Positions 39,078 to 49,949 of a stretch of 64,000 nt of DNA are shown one piece after another. The stretch's first letter is position 1. Each line of letters starts with the position of its first letter. A model generated the notes under the pieces. The model had not been told where the DNA came from. It made no database searches and saw nothing but the letters and a program-made list of their open reading frames with translations. The translations under genes were made by a program, and so were the position numbers. Source of the stretch: Candidozyma auris (lineage: Eukaryota > Ascomycota > Pichiomycetes > Serinales > Metschnikowiaceae); assembly GCF_003013715.1 (NCBI RefSeq), contig NC_072812.1:2976001-3040000 (forward strand), read 5' to 3'.

Positions 39078-39951
39078 GAGGAAGTGAACAATGTAGATAG
39101 CTAACAAGAGTTTATAGCAATGCCCGATTTGTTTTTTATGGTGATGATGTGTTTTTCACTGTTTGGGTGGTTCCGTGGGGAGAGTGAAAATTTCGCTCTA
39201 GGGTGATAGCTTTGTGGAGCAAATGAAGATTGAAAAAAGAAGGAAGTGAAGGAAATTGGGTGTAACGATATTGAAAACAAGCAACGGTAGGAAGAATTGA
39301 ACCAGAGTAGATCCTCCGAACAAGAAAGAAAGTGGTATGTGTCACGGCAGTGGTGGCACGAGAACGGCCAATCTTGAGTGGTTCTTGCGTGGGGGGCATC
39401 CTCCCACCAGATGCTTACCAAGTGCGGCAGCTCCAGGGGCGATACAAGAAAAGCCATGAAAGTTGAGGCTACGGCTGAGAAATGTAGAAAATAGAGTTGA
39501 TTCCAATAAATTGAAATTGGTGCTTTTTGGCTTGGAACACCATCTCGGTTCATCTTCTTCGTGTGGTTGTCTGTAAGCGCATCAGATGATACGAGAGTTT
39601 TAGTTTCGCACTCATTGAAACGGCCCCGGACTTGGGACTTGCGTGGGGAGATGGGAGGCTGGCGCGAGACAGGCGAGTGGGTGCAACATGGGTGTAGGAG
39701 GGGACTGTAGAAGGAGAGTCTCTAAGATGTGTTGGTACTTTTGTGTGGGGGAAAGGCCCATTGTTAAATTTTGATTTCTTGTTGTGTATGGGAATGTGGA
39801 TTCATTTCGAGGTTTCATTGTCCTCGTCTATCTCAACCACATTGTCTAAATTCGGAGCAGCTGAAACTGGACCTCTTGTCTTAGGGACGCCACACACATG
39901 AGAATCAGGTGGAAGGGTATTTTTTGGGCTAAGATGCTGTTGCCTTGAGGA

Positions 39952-39979
39952 GATACTAGTTTGGCGATACTAGTTTGGC
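39952..39979 (+). repeat. Exact 14-bp tandem duplication
   Basis: GATACTAGTTTGGC occurs twice, directly adjacent and without mismatch, which suggests a recent slippage event. Confidence 0.85.
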
Positions 39980-40342
39980 TTGGAATTGTCAACCAGGCAT
40001 TATGTCTGATATCCTCTGCAAGGTAGACTGCTTATGAGTGAAGGTTTGCACTGGATGAATGGTGCATCAGTGGGAATGCAACCTAAATTTTCGGGAAAGA
40101 TTTACACTGAAAACTGCCAAAACTTTTGAGGGATGATATTTCATACGAACTAAGTAGCGTCTTTCACGAACGGGTGGACGACAACTGGCATCGGGGGAGC
40201 TTTTTCGATGATCCCGATTAATGTGCCGAAGAAAATGGCTCTTCTTTATCATGAGTCAGACCACTATGCCTTCTGATTTGCACTATGAATTTTGTGGAGG
40301 CATCATAGGGCTATCTCGCTAGGCTGTATGTCTAGTAGGGTG

Positions 40343-40357
40343 TTTTGCAGCCATTTT
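40343..40357 (+). promoter_or_regulatory. TTYGCAGCCA motif, glycogenin/RPS21 gap
   Basis: TTTTGCAGCCATTTT, 226 bp downstream of the RPS21 stop and about 1.27 kb upstream of glycogenin. Confidence 0.35.
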
Positions 40358-40568
40358 AAGTACCTCAAAAACCGCACTTTGGTAGACAACACTTGAGAGC
40401 AAATTCACTGAGAAACCAAGTGCAACCACTCCACAGATGCTTTGCAAAATAAAATAGCTTTCATCACTATGTTGCAGCTCTTTAAAACTTTAAACGACTC
40501 ATCATCAGCTTCACTACAGTATCACGCTTCTTAATTAATGACATTACATATACAAAAGATCCTCCTTC

Positions 40569-41112
40569 TTAACGAGAGTAAGACCAGACGTTCTTCAACA
40601 AACCGTCCTGCTGGGCCAATCTGTTGATGGAGTCGTCACCCTCACCTCTAGCTCTGATGTAACCGGACAAGGCGTAGGTCACATTGTCACCTGGGATGGC
40701 TCTGCCCTCCTCGTCAACGTTGGCAATGTTGATCTGGACAGAGGCGTGGTCCTTGGCCTTGATGATTCTGTTAGAAGCAGAACACTTTCTTGGCACGTAC
40801 AATTCGACCTGACTGTTAGTATACAAGTTACGGGTGTTGGTCTCACAGTAATAGCGGGATGGATTCTAGCCTCTTCGAAATGACTTGACCGGATGCGGTT
40901 TGGGCAAAACAAAAATTCTTTTCTCATGCTATGATCTTGCTCTGACGTGGTCCTGAAGTACAGATTCTCTTGAGCTTTTATGAAAAAATGGGTTGGGATT
41001 ATCGCTTTGACGCCTCTGCGGAGGGAAGTTCAGCATTTCGTGCATATCACTAGCTGTGGACTATTTGTTTGGATTCGATTTCACATACTAATTGACCCTT
41101 ATCGTTCTCCAT
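40569..41112 (-). CDS. RPS21: 40S ribosomal protein S21 (spliced)
   Basis: Two exons encode 87 residues, the exact family length. Exon 1 (41112-41089) is the eight-codon start MENDKGQL. The intron 41088-40809 (280 nt) begins GTATGTGA and ends TACTAACAGTCAG. Exon 2 (40808-40569) continues [20 protein letters not shown] and ends NVWSYSR. eS21 is a eukaryote-specific component of the small subunit needed for 18S rRNA 3' maturation. An intron right after the first few codons is usual for yeast ribosomal protein genes. A 16-bp palindrome, TAGGGCTCGAGCCCTA, lies 137 bp upstream of the ATG and matches the Tbf1-type element of Candida ribosomal protein promoters. Confidence 0.97.
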
Positions 41113-41248
41113 GTTGGCTGACTATAGATGATGCTGAAAAGATTTCTACAAGGGTTTTCAAATTTTTTTCGGTATCAGCGCTGCGAGCGCTTGGAAGGTT
41201 GGATGCAGGTGGTAGACGAACTCGCACTGTATATTGCGCCCGAGATGC

Positions 41249-41264
41249 TAGGGCTCGAGCCCTA
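41249..41264. promoter_or_regulatory. Tbf1-type palindrome in the RPS21 promoter
   Basis: TAGGGCTCGAGCCCTA is a perfect 16-bp palindrome. Candida albicans ribosomal protein genes carry AGGGCTATAGCCCT-type palindromes bound by Tbf1; only the centre differs here. Confidence 0.7.
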
Positions 41265-41343
41265 AAAATGTTGCAAAAATATTATACTTATCGTGCTTTC
41301 CTCCACTACAGCATGTTTTTAGTGTCCTCTTTAGTTATTGATG

Positions 41344-42990
41344 CTACTTGAGTGCCAAAACGGCTACGGACTCAACGTGGTGTGTTTGTGGGAAAAAGTC
41401 AAACCCCTTGATGCTCTCCACGTAGTAGTCCTTGCCATGCTCGGTATTATTGATGAACCACTCTACGTCTCTAGCCTGTGAGTGGACATTGCAACTGATG
41501 TAGACAATTTTCGCTGGATGATATGTGCTAAGCTGATTCAAGAAAACATCGTCGCAGCCCTTTCTAGGTGGGTCAAGTATCACAGATGTGCGCTCAGCCG
41601 GAGTATCGATGTTGGCAAAGATCTTTTCAGCCTTGCCAACAATGAAATCAGCATTCTGAACCTTGTTGTTCTCTGCATTTCTTTTAGCAAATTTCACACT
41701 GTCTGCGCTAACCTCTACACCAATGACTCTTGAGACTCCTCCCGAGCAAGTGATGGAGAATAGTCCAGAGCCACAGTAGGCATCAACAAGGTAGTTCGGC
41801 TCTCCTGGCTTTGATTTCGCAATACGTAGGTTATCCTTTACGTATTTGGTGACAATAGGCAATATGGAGTTGTTGTTCTGGAAAAACTCACCAGCGCTAA
41901 ACTCAAACACGAAGCCGTTCACATACTCTCTGACAATTGCTCTAGACTCGGTCACGCAGGTCTTGGTGAGCTTCTTATTGTCTTGCTCAACCTCTATGGT
42001 CGAGATACTATCGTTTGAATCCTTGGATCCCTGATCTATGTGAAATTTACCCTCGGAGTCAGGCAATATCGTGTTCTCACGTAAGAGAATGGTGGCTCCA
42101 CGCTTGTACTTCTTGTACTCCTCTTCAAAACGTTTCCTCTCGTTGGTCATTCCCTTCAATACTATAGGTGTGCCAATGGAGCATTCCTCTATGTCCATGA
42201 TTGAGCCCTCTCCCCCAGCGGTTTCTTTCCACTGAGGTCTTCCTTTGGCACCAAATCCGACGTTTGGCCTCGTATAATTCTCTGGAATTTTGTTGGGAAC
42301 ATTGAAATGCGGGGTGAGCTTGGTTCTATAGTTGTATTGAATTGGAGACAGCTGCGTCTGTGAGATCTCTGGAAGTTGTGAGTTCTTGGAGAGCACTGGT
42401 GCAAAGAATTTGTATGCATTGGCAATTGTGTTTCTTTTAAATTCGAGCTGCGTGTTGTAGTCGACGTTCTGATACTGGCACCCTGAACATCTACCGAAGT
42501 ACTTGCAATTGATGAGGGAATCGTCTCTGTCCTTACCCGGTTTTTCTATGGCAAGAAGGTCTGCCTCAGCATACAATGGATGCGATTTAAATATTCTGAT
42601 CTTGACTAGGTCACCTGGCAACCCAAAAGGCACAATGACGATTTGCTTCCCGTCACTTCTCACAGGATGCTGCACGACTGCTAGGCCATCACCATTGGAA
42701 GATAACCGTAGAATTTCTACATCTGTAACTTCTCTGTGATAAATCTCTTCCACCGACTTATCGTTGAGAATCTCTCTCAAGTCGTTTTTGATATGGTCTT
42801 CGGTAAGCCCCAAGTCTGCGAGAATCTCTTTGATTTCGAACTGGAGCACTCCCATCGGCAGGGTGGGATCAACATCTTTGGCCTTGTACTTTTTCTTGTA
42901 CCTTTTTTGAGGCTTCGGTTTTTTGTCCACGTTTCCCTGTTCAGGGTCTGTGATTGGCCTTTTCGGATCCCCCATTTGTATAGGAGTCAT
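41344..42990 (-). CDS. TRM2: tRNA (uracil-54-C5)-methyltransferase Trm2
   Basis: The 548-residue enzyme makes m5U54 (ribothymidine) in the T loop of tRNAs from S-adenosylmethionine. The N terminus is lysine-rich, then comes a TRAM-like beta domain with a Cys cluster in CKYFGRCSGCQYQ. The methyltransferase domain includes DAYCGSGLFSI near 403, LDPPRKGCD near 470, and SCNVHSQARD near 500 with the catalytic Cys of RumA/TrmA-type enzymes. Saccharomyces Trm2 has also been reported to have nuclease activity; that cannot be judged here. An exact PAC box lies 33 bp upstream of the start, consistent with control as part of the ribosome biogenesis regulon. Confidence 0.93.
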   Translation of the reverse strand: MTPIQMGDPKRPITDPEQGNVDKKPKPQKRYKKKYKAKDVDPTLPMGVLQFEIKEILADLGLTEDHIKNDLREILNDKSVEEIYHREVTDVEILRLSSNGDGLAVVQHPVRSDGKQIVIVPFGLPGDLVKIRIFKSHPLYAEADLLAIEKPGKDRDDSLINCKYFGRCSGCQYQNVDYNTQLEFKRNTIANAYKFFAPVLSKNSQLPEISQTQLSPIQYNYRTKLTPHFNVPNKIPENYTRPNVGFGAKGRPQWKETAGGEGSIMDIEECSIGTPIVLKGMTNERKRFEEEYKKYKRGATILLRENTILPDSEGKFHIDQGSKDSNDSISTIEVEQDNKKLTKTCVTESRAIVREYVNGFVFEFSAGEFFQNNNSILPIVTKYVKDNLRIAKSKPGEPNYLVDAYCGSGLFSITCSGGVSRVIGVEVSADSVKFAKRNAENNKVQNADFIVGKAEKIFANIDTPAERTSVILDPPRKGCDDVFLNQLSTYHPAKIVYISCNVHSQARDVEWFINNTEHGKDYYVESIKGFDFFPQTHHVESVAVLALK

Positions 42991-43022
42991 GACAGCTGCT
43001 TGGTAAGGATGGATATTTACGT

Positions 43023-43030
43023 CTCATCGC
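43023..43030 (-). promoter_or_regulatory. PAC box of TRM2
   Basis: GCGATGAG on the minus strand, 33 bp upstream of the TRM2 start codon. The PAC element is bound by Dot6/Tod6-type repressors of ribosome biogenesis genes. Confidence 0.55.
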
Positions 43031-43156
43031 GAAGCTTTACGTAACTGAGATTCATCGCCTACTCATTGGCTGATAACCTGCACATAGAGTTCGAAGATAG
43101 GCCTATATTGCAGCCAGACTCTGAGAGTCAAAGTGGTCGTCTTCATCCGCTGTTCA

Positions 43157-44695
43157 TTATGCCACTCTAAATAGCCTCGTAACTATCATGAAACCCCATG
43201 TGGCCATAAAGGGGATTCCTGCGTACACAATGGTACGACCAATGATCTCAACGTCGTACCTCTTTCTGAAAACTCCACTTATGCTGACTTCCACCTGAGG
43301 CTCGGAAGGATGAGACTTTCCGTAGTCAAGAAGCTCGTATGCATCAATGTCGTCAACGGGTCCAACACTATCCTTGTCACCTTCCTTGACTGATTTCAAC
43401 GCTTTATCGACGTCCAACAAAGGCTCATTCTTCATGTTGGAAAGAGACTGAGAACGAATTTGGCGCGAGGTTTGGCGTGAGTGTGCTGTGGGCATATACT
43501 GCTTTCGAGGCAAGTAGATACCAAGAAATTTGTAGATTGGCGGAAGAATGGTGAAGAGTACTGGTTTGGAGATGGCTTTCCATATAACCACAAGCACAAT
43601 TCCAAGCACCATACGTAAGGCACTTAACAGAATGCCAAACTTCTCAAATGAGTACGGTATGGTAAGAAACGAGTACAAAGGAGTGTTCAGGGGGGCTCCG
43701 TCTGCGATAATGAAGAAGAAGTGACTTAAATCAAGCCCTATGAGCACACCAACAAATGCCACAGAATCATCAAAACACGGACAATCATCCACAGGTTCAG
43801 GGTATATGTGAATCAAGAATAAATTGCCGAGAATAATCAAGATAATTGTGGCTGTGATCCCCCACACGGTGTCGTTTCGAGAAGAAAGCATGAGCCATGT
43901 ATCATATGCCAACCCGTAGTAACGGCGGAACATAAAGAGAGCAGCTCCAATGACTGCACCGGTGAAGATGTCAAAGAAACCGTGCATGCCACAGTAGATA
44001 CGCCCAATAATGAGGGAGAAGTAGTATAGCAAGAGCAAAACGGTGAACAATGCCAATGTGGGTGCCAGAAAGCTATCCCTGTAATCGTACAATTTGGCGA
44101 ATAAAATAAGCGTCACCGCAGTAGCGTTAGCCGAATGGGACAGCGGCCATCCGTACTCCTGGGTGGTATAAGAAGACATGGTGATTCTATGCAAGGGAGG
44201 TGACCTTGGTCTGGGCAAACAGAGCAAATCTTTACAGAACCCAGAAACGTAAATACCGTACCCTAGCACTGCTACCAAGTCTCTGGCAATTCCGGCAGAT
44301 GCAAACCACACTGGCACGGGGAGCATTAGCACATAAAAGGTATGCGACGCCAAATTGGCTGTCCAGGCAAAATAGAAGTCTAGCCAAGGACGACGAACTT
44401 GGCACTGTAACTTGGCTAGCACCTCTGTCTCTTTTCTCACGATATGAATACACTTAGACCTCAAAAGATAGCGAAACGACGAGAGTCGGGACTTGTAGTG
44501 GTCGCTAGACTTGTTGCCAGCATCGTGAGTGCCCAATCTGTCCTTGGTTCCTGTCTTTTCATTGGCCGAGATTTCTGGGGCCTCCTGTTGCTTTCTATGA
44601 TGAAGCTCCATCTCCTGTGGCGCAGAAAACGGTTGAACTTCGTCCACTGACTCGGCGACGTCATCCGCCAAAGAGGCGTGCATGGATCTGGGCAT
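43157..44695 (-). CDS. LCB3: Dihydrosphingosine 1-phosphate phosphatase
   Basis: The first ATG in frame is at 44695 and gives 512 residues. The protein is a polytopic ER enzyme of the PAP2 lipid phosphatase family. The three phosphatase motifs are visible: KDLLCLPRPRSP near 155 (KxxxxxxRP), WPLSHSANATA near 183 with the catalytic His, and GRIYCGMHGFFDIFTG near 235 with the second His and nucleophile support. Motif spacing and the SPPLHRITMS segment fit Lcb3/Ysr3, which removes phosphate from long-chain base phosphates and feeds exogenous bases into ceramide synthesis. The N-terminal 95 and C-terminal 90 residues are hydrophilic. LCB3 is preferred over YSR3 only because it is the major form. 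Confidence 0.9.
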   Translation of the reverse strand: MPRSMHASLADDVAESVDEVQPFSAPQEMELHHRKQQEAPEISANEKTGTKDRLGTHDAGNKSSDHYKSRLSSFRYLLRSKCIHIVRKETEVLAKLQCQVRRPWLDFYFAWTANLASHTFYVLMLPVPVWFASAGIARDLVAVLGYGIYVSGFCKDLLCLPRPRSPPLHRITMSSYTTQEYGWPLSHSANATAVTLILFAKLYDYRDSFLAPTLALFTVLLLLYYFSLIIGRIYCGMHGFFDIFTGAVIGAALFMFRRYYGLAYDTWLMLSSRNDTVWGITATIILIILGNLFLIHIYPEPVDDCPCFDDSVAFVGVLIGLDLSHFFFIIADGAPLNTPLYSFLTIPYSFEKFGILLSALRMVLGIVLVVIWKAISKPVLFTILPPIYKFLGIYLPRKQYMPTAHSRQTSRQIRSQSLSNMKNEPLLDVDKALKSVKEGDKDSVGPVDDIDAYELLDYGKSHPSEPQVEVSISGVFRKRYDVEIIGRTIVYAGIPFMATWGFMIVTRLFRVA

Positions 44696-45533
44696 TGAGG
44701 AGGTGAGCTCAGAGTTGCAGCGAATGAGGAACTTAGAAGATATGGGGTTGTTTAGTTTCAACAAAAGGGTTGTTACTCTTGAAGAAAACGAAATTCAGTT
44801 GCAAGGGCGACAATGTGCTGGATAGAGAATATGTACAGTAAGGGGAGACGTGGGACGAGAAAAAGGAAAGGGCAAGGAAACTATACTAACTTTTATCACT
44901 AAAAGTTGATAGAGGTCGAAGTGTATCTTAAGAATGTGGATATGGCTGGTGTAGCTCAATACCTTGCTGAAGTTGAATTTGTGCCAGAGGATGGCCATTC
45001 ACCCACCTTCCTCGGGAAACGGTTGCGAAATTCGCCGACAGTGCGAGAAGTTGTAGTAACAGAGAAGTGGCTAATATAGTGAAGTAAAATTTTCATTGAA
45101 TCAATATCGTCTATTTAGATGTTGAACATGTGTGCAAAGCTGAGAAAATAATGGCTCAATTGAATTAAGAGTAGTATATTGTATATGAAGGTAGCAGCAA
45201 AGAGATTGTAGCTCATAAAAGCTGTGTAACGGGAAGTTGATCATGCCTGTAATCACAAGTGACAAAAGCTAAACATCAATTGATTATCTCTGTTGAAATT
45301 AAGTTCCTGTATATCTGATATGTGCTTCATGTTCATTTCCAATAGCTTTCAGGCTGTGCACAGAACTCTTCCGAGTTCGAGACATGGGATGGAAAACATC
45401 AATTGCTTCAGAAATTTGAATTGTTGTCCTAGCCACAGGACCCAAATATTTCTTTGGTTACGACACTTTTGAAACCTTCCTAGCGTATGATGCTATTGAA
45501 ATGCTATGTACGACAATTTCCCTAAATACGGCC
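44696..45533. other. Intergenic region upstream of LCB3
   Basis: This 838-bp gap lies between the LCB3 start and the RHO4 stop, both minus strand. I see no coding frame, RNA gene or copy of the recurrent motif. Confidence 0.45.
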
Positions 45534-46505
45534 CTACAAGATGGTGCACTTGCGGCTACTCTTCTTACGTCTCGCAAATGCAAATTCGTCCTCGTTGTAC
45601 TTCGACTGTGGGTTGGGGCTCAGCTGGTATGGGTTGCGCTGGTAGTCGTCTTCCACCAACGGCAGGTCCAAGAGCACACTCAGCCCAACAGACGTATGTG
45701 GGAAATGCCCATGCTTCCCGCTTTTGTTACTGCCTGTGCGTGAATGGCCGCCTTTCAGGTTTCCTCTCAGATGGTTTCGCAGATGACCGCCTCCCATCAC
45801 TCTGCTTAGTCTGTGTCTCGATTTTTCCACCTGCTCCTCCATTTCTTTGCTCTTTTGGAAATGATTAAGAGCAAAATTAAATACTTCCTGAACATTAAAC
45901 ATGGTCTTTGCGGAACATGATATGTAGCCGATTGCGCCCATCTCGTGGGCCACCTGAAGAGGCAAATCTGGGTCCATATCGTGGGCCAAATCTGATTTCG
46001 TTCCCACAAGCAACACAGGCACACCCGGACAAAAGTGGTTCACCTCAGGAAACCAAGTGTCTTTGATATTTTGCAAGGATGTCAAGTTGTCCACAGCAAA
46101 ACATATAACAATGATGTCTGAGTCAGGGTAAGAAAGAGGTCGCAACCGATCATACTCCTCCTGGCCAGCGGTATCCCACAACGCCAACTCAATTGTCTTG
46201 CCATTGGGTGCCTGAACACTAGTCACGTAGTTTTCGAAGATTGTTGGCACATATATCTCGGGGAACTTGTTCTGGGCGTAACTAACTAATAGACACGTTT
46301 TTCCACACCCACCATCGCCCACCACAACCAACTTCATGTTGTAGTTTGACTTTTTACTCATCTGAGGTAATATTTTATACTTGGGAATTACAGGGTTATC
46401 ATCTATCAAAGGGCTCAGAGGAGGTCTCGCAGATGTCCTTGTAGGTGACCGATTGTAGGGATTGATGTAATCATTTTGAAGTTCGACCGGCAGCTTGAAT
46501 GTCAT
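45534..46505 (-). CDS. RHO4: Rho-family GTPase Rho4
   Basis: The 323-residue GTPase has a 55-residue N-terminal extension before the G domain, a hallmark of Rho4. The P loop GDGGCGKT is near 63, followed by effector loop YVPTIFENYV, DTAGQEEYDRLRPLSY, GTKSDL and SCSAKT. The Rho insert is present (DPDLPLQVAH). After the G domain comes a roughly 100-residue basic, His/Gly-rich tail ending in the CAAX box CTIL, predicted to be geranylgeranylated because of the final Leu. Rho4 works with Rho3 in polarised exocytosis and formin (Bni1/Bnr1) activation, and in septum and wall metabolism in some fungi. The long C-terminal tail is unusual compared with the Saccharomyces protein. A motif copy is about 190 bp upstream. 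Confidence 0.88.
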   Translation of the reverse strand: MTFKLPVELQNDYINPYNRSPTRTSARPPLSPLIDDNPVIPKYKILPQMSKKSNYNMKLVVVGDGGCGKTCLLVSYAQNKFPEIYVPTIFENYVTSVQAPNGKTIELALWDTAGQEEYDRLRPLSYPDSDIIVICFAVDNLTSLQNIKDTWFPEVNHFCPGVPVLLVGTKSDLAHDMDPDLPLQVAHEMGAIGYISCSAKTMFNVQEVFNFALNHFQKSKEMEEQVEKSRHRLSRVMGGGHLRNHLRGNLKGGHSRTGSNKSGKHGHFPHTSVGLSVLLDLPLVEDDYQRNPYQLSPNPQSKYNEDEFAFARRKKSSRKCTIL

Positions 46506-46692
46506 GACGATGTGGATGGGATGATGATGAAAGGAATGAAAAGCTGGGCTGATATGACTATTTGTGCAATGGAAATGTTGATGCTTTATCTGTGTTTCTC
46601 ACCTAGACACACTGCTCCCTTTGTTGATGTTTTCTATATTTGGCTCCCTGCGCAGCAAAGTGTGCACAAACTCAGGGACAGCATGAGCTCTC

Positions 46693-46706
46693 TTTTTGCA
46701 GCCACC
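46693..46706 (+). promoter_or_regulatory. TTYGCAGCCA motif, RHO4 promoter
   Basis: TTTTTGCAGCCACC, about 190 bp upstream of the RHO4 start codon (RHO4 is on the opposite strand). Confidence 0.4.
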
Positions 46707-49700
46707 ATGGTGAACCCAAGGAGATTCCCTGATTCGAGACCCCTTCGTGCTTTAACTACGAGAAGAGAACGTATGCTTCTTGGGTATAAATTTTTTCCAT
46801 TTCCCAACTTATGTGATTTCGGCGGGTGGATTTATACATCTAGGTAATGCGATACCGGAGTCCGTAATTGCGCAACACCGACCGAAGAAGGATGAAAGAA
46901 TACTCAATGATATAATAATAAGTAAATATATAAAAAAACCTGAACTCTTCAAGGTGACTAGGAAAATGTTCTTAGCACACTTATTTCTTCATCGCAACAG
47001 AATCTCTATTGCTGCTTTCTGTCATGAGATGGTATGAGGTGACGATTTTAAGGATGGCTCGATTGACATGACAACATTTTCCGCTCCATGGCAGGTGTTT
47101 CCACTGCCTTTTCTGAGTAGCTAGCTCTTTCTCACTTTTACGAAACTGAAGTGAATTCTGCTCGTAGCTTATTATTGAACCACTCAGATGAAGATGTTAG
47201 GATCATGACGAATCGTTAACAGTGAAATCACCGGCCCGACCACTGCACCGCATCTCTCGATTATATATACCTTGAGTAACCACTAGGGCCTAGTTCACAA
47301 CAGGGAATAAAGTATCGTTCAAGCTAATGTGTGCTGAACTAACAAAAGTTTATTGGCTCATGCGAAGCCGGACTTTCGCCAAAGCATTTGAGTCATGATC
47401 AAGATGTCAAAAAGGGTGAAGTGTGCGATTAATAGAATTAATTTTTTGAGTTTTCGGGAGATTGGTATCAAACAAAAGCGTTTCCCTTCTGGCATTACAA
47501 AGTCTTGGGACTCTTAGCTTGTGGAACTATACCGTGCATGATATGCTTAAAATTCCGATTCCAACGAGCTGCTGTTCGCTTATTTCATAATCCATGCAAG
47601 GAGTCTATAATTTTGCGAACCTTTTTCCATTTTTTCAGAAGAACTTACAGTCGCTCGTAAGGTTTTCTGGCGCTCCCATAATACATTGTGGTCGACTTAA
47701 TTCTCTTATGAAAAAACCATGTTTAGAACGCCCACCATTGATAGTTCAGATACTTCTGAATTCTTCACTGAGAAATCATCAATCGAAGAGACTATCAGCT
47801 TGTTGATGATGTAGTAAGAACCTCTCTCTTGGCAACTTCTACGTGGATCATGACTCTCAACGTCCGTACTTGAATAGAGACTCAAATCTAGATGCTTCCG
47901 CCATGTAAACAAATTCGGGAAGTCATGCTAAATATTAAGTTTTACACTTTAGCCCTTACCGGGACAGCTCTCACGAACAAGGTATACGGCCCAATGTCAA
48001 TTGGAGTTCTTCCACACGTCGAGGTGGTTGTGTGAGCAAACTTGATTGTTCAGTCTATGCTGGGGTGATCTAAGGTCCTTTTAAAACCTCAGCACCCAGT
48101 GAAAGTTTCTTATTTCTAGCCATGACCGAAGCTGTTCATCCTCCTTGTATAAAGCAATTTGCAAACAGTAATCAGACAAGGTCGGCGTTTGGTCACACTG
48201 GTACAATACGCTTCAATTTTTTTATAGCAGTAAGGAAAACTTGGTATTCAAACAATTCACACTTACAGGGAGTTTTCACCACCATCCAGCATCGAATCAA
48301 ATGATACCGGTGCAATCCACTTTATATTATGTAGTTGGTCCATGAATTAGAGCTATACGAATTCTTTTTTTCAAAAAAAAAAAGTTGTGAGAGAACTTGT
48401 GTAAATAATATTGTGCTGAGACTTGATATCCTTCAAAGCCTGTTTCTGCTACCTTAAAGATGCAACACAACTTAGGTGTAGGTTTTTCTCTGTCTTTTTT
48501 TAGAATAAGTTGGCAATCACGCATCAAAGAGTTGAAATCTTAGTCACAACTTGCACTAGATATCGGAGAGTGTAGGCTGAGCACCAGCATCAAAATTACG
48601 AGACCCTAGTCGCTCTCTATGAGCACTTTTTCTACCAAGCCATTTGGAAGTCGTCCACAGACGCTTTCAATAAATGCCCTATTGAAGGTGCAATTATCAA
48701 GTGAGAGCTGGATTCATGTGAAGATGCAATTACGAAGCATCTGACAGCTGGTTCATTTGGCACTTCGTCTCACTGTCATGGGCGAAACATTAAAAAGGGG
48801 GGAAAAAAAAAAAAAAAAGTTGAAATATTCTGCCCTGCATTAGATCAAAACTTCCCTTCGACAAATCAGCGTTGTTATTGATCTGTCATATCACGGTGAC
48901 CGTGCCCCATTTCTTACGTCACCATCTACCTCTTCACTTCCAACCCCTCTTCTCTGCTCTTCGGCCAGAATCAGCCTCTTTCTGCACGGGACCGCCATCA
49001 TTCTTCGGTGCAACCCAAGTCAGACGTCGCTGAGGCATCAAGGAAAACGAAAATCATTACTTTGCCGGAAAAAGAGATTTTACAGCTTGCAGACGCCGTA
49101 GCTGCAAAAAGAGAAAAAAAAAAAAACAAAGACACCCATACAAAACAGAGATGAGGTCGTGATTCTAGATCTAGGGTCAAACGCCGCATCTCATGGTGGT
49201 GAAAAAACCGTTTGCAGATGACGCAAGAGACAAACCATAGCAGGGGACCAACAGCATGAACGCTAAAGAAATCAAAGTACTTTGCAGCACCCCCGGGCAA
49301 CGGCATCATCAACTACTGCGGCATTCTTCCCCGAGAAGTCTGGACCAGACAAGTGTAACAGAGAAGAGCGCCAAGGACCAGAGACAGCGCTGAGACAAAG
49401 AACAAGAGGATGAAGGAAACCAACGTCATATATGGGCGGAAAAAGGGAAAAAGCAAATCACGTGCCCCAAACCCACCCGAACCGATCTTCAGCAAGCCCA
49501 CATTTGCTAACCTCTCACATTTGTCGCTTTCGTCACTTTGGGGCCCCTCAGTGTGTTGACGATAGATTCTGTATCAGTTGCATTGGCCGCTGCAAATTCT
49601 CTCTTGTCTAAGGCAAGCGAGGCTTACTTGCAGAGCTCGCGCCGTCAAACGAACACAAACCCGAGTTGTGTGCAGAGGACAAAGGTAAAGGCATTCTGTT

Positions 49701-49943
49701 TTGTGTGCGAACAGAGACCAAAATCTGTAGAGTTACTTAATCCACCAGACAAAGACAGGTTTTGAAGTTTTTTCATTTTTTTTCAAAATTTCTTGTTCTT
49801 TTTTAATTCTTCATGTTGTTTGTTATGTGCAAGTTAATAAAATCTTGGATTTTTTATATTTTTTTTTGGTGTTCGCTTGTAGGTGCAAGGTCGTGTTGCA
49901 AAGGGCTCCTTTGCTTATGGTAGGCCGTGTTTGTTTTCCTTGG

Positions 49944-49949
49944 TCGCGT
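49944..49949 (-). promoter_or_regulatory. MCB-like element upstream of TOS1
   Basis: AAAACGCGACC on the minus strand contains ACGCGA, the core bound by Swi6-containing SBF/MBF complexes, about 320 bp before TOS1. TOS1 was named as a target of SBF, so the site makes sense, but a six-base match is weak. Confidence 0.35.

Larger units (their letters stand above)
39078..40568. other. Intergenic region, glycogenin promoter / RPS21 3' side
   Basis: This 1.49-kb gap lies upstream of glycogenin. It contains an exact 14-bp tandem duplication at 39952-39979 and a GCAGCCA motif at 40343. A 150-codon minus-strand frame (39101-39553) starts with ATG but its product lacks recognisable features, so I do not call it a gene. 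Confidence 0.45.

Noticed and set aside
39101..39553. 150-codon minus-strand frame with an ATG upstream of glycogenin
   Set aside because: No recognisable domain, an odd composition rich in His, Ser and Phe, and placement in the glycogenin promoter. I judge it non-coding, though RNA-seq would settle it.
28709..40322. Repeated word TCTCGCTA (28709, 36511, 37232, 40312)
   Set aside because: Four copies of an 8-mer against about two expected by chance over both strands is not convincing enrichment.
41178..41192. AGCGCTGCGAGCGCT near the RPS21 promoter
   Set aside because: The arms are palindromic but the centre is not symmetrical and no known factor fits; the Tbf1-type palindrome nearby explains the promoter better.
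46720..46750. tRNA B-box-like GATTCGAGACC
   Set aside because: No A box, acceptor stem or downstream T-run in the right place.
48892..48904. Inverted repeat CACGGTGACCGTG with CGG-N3-CCG
   Set aside because: It could be a Zn2Cys6 binding site, but it is a single occurrence in 3.8 kb and may be chance. Not strong enough for a feature.
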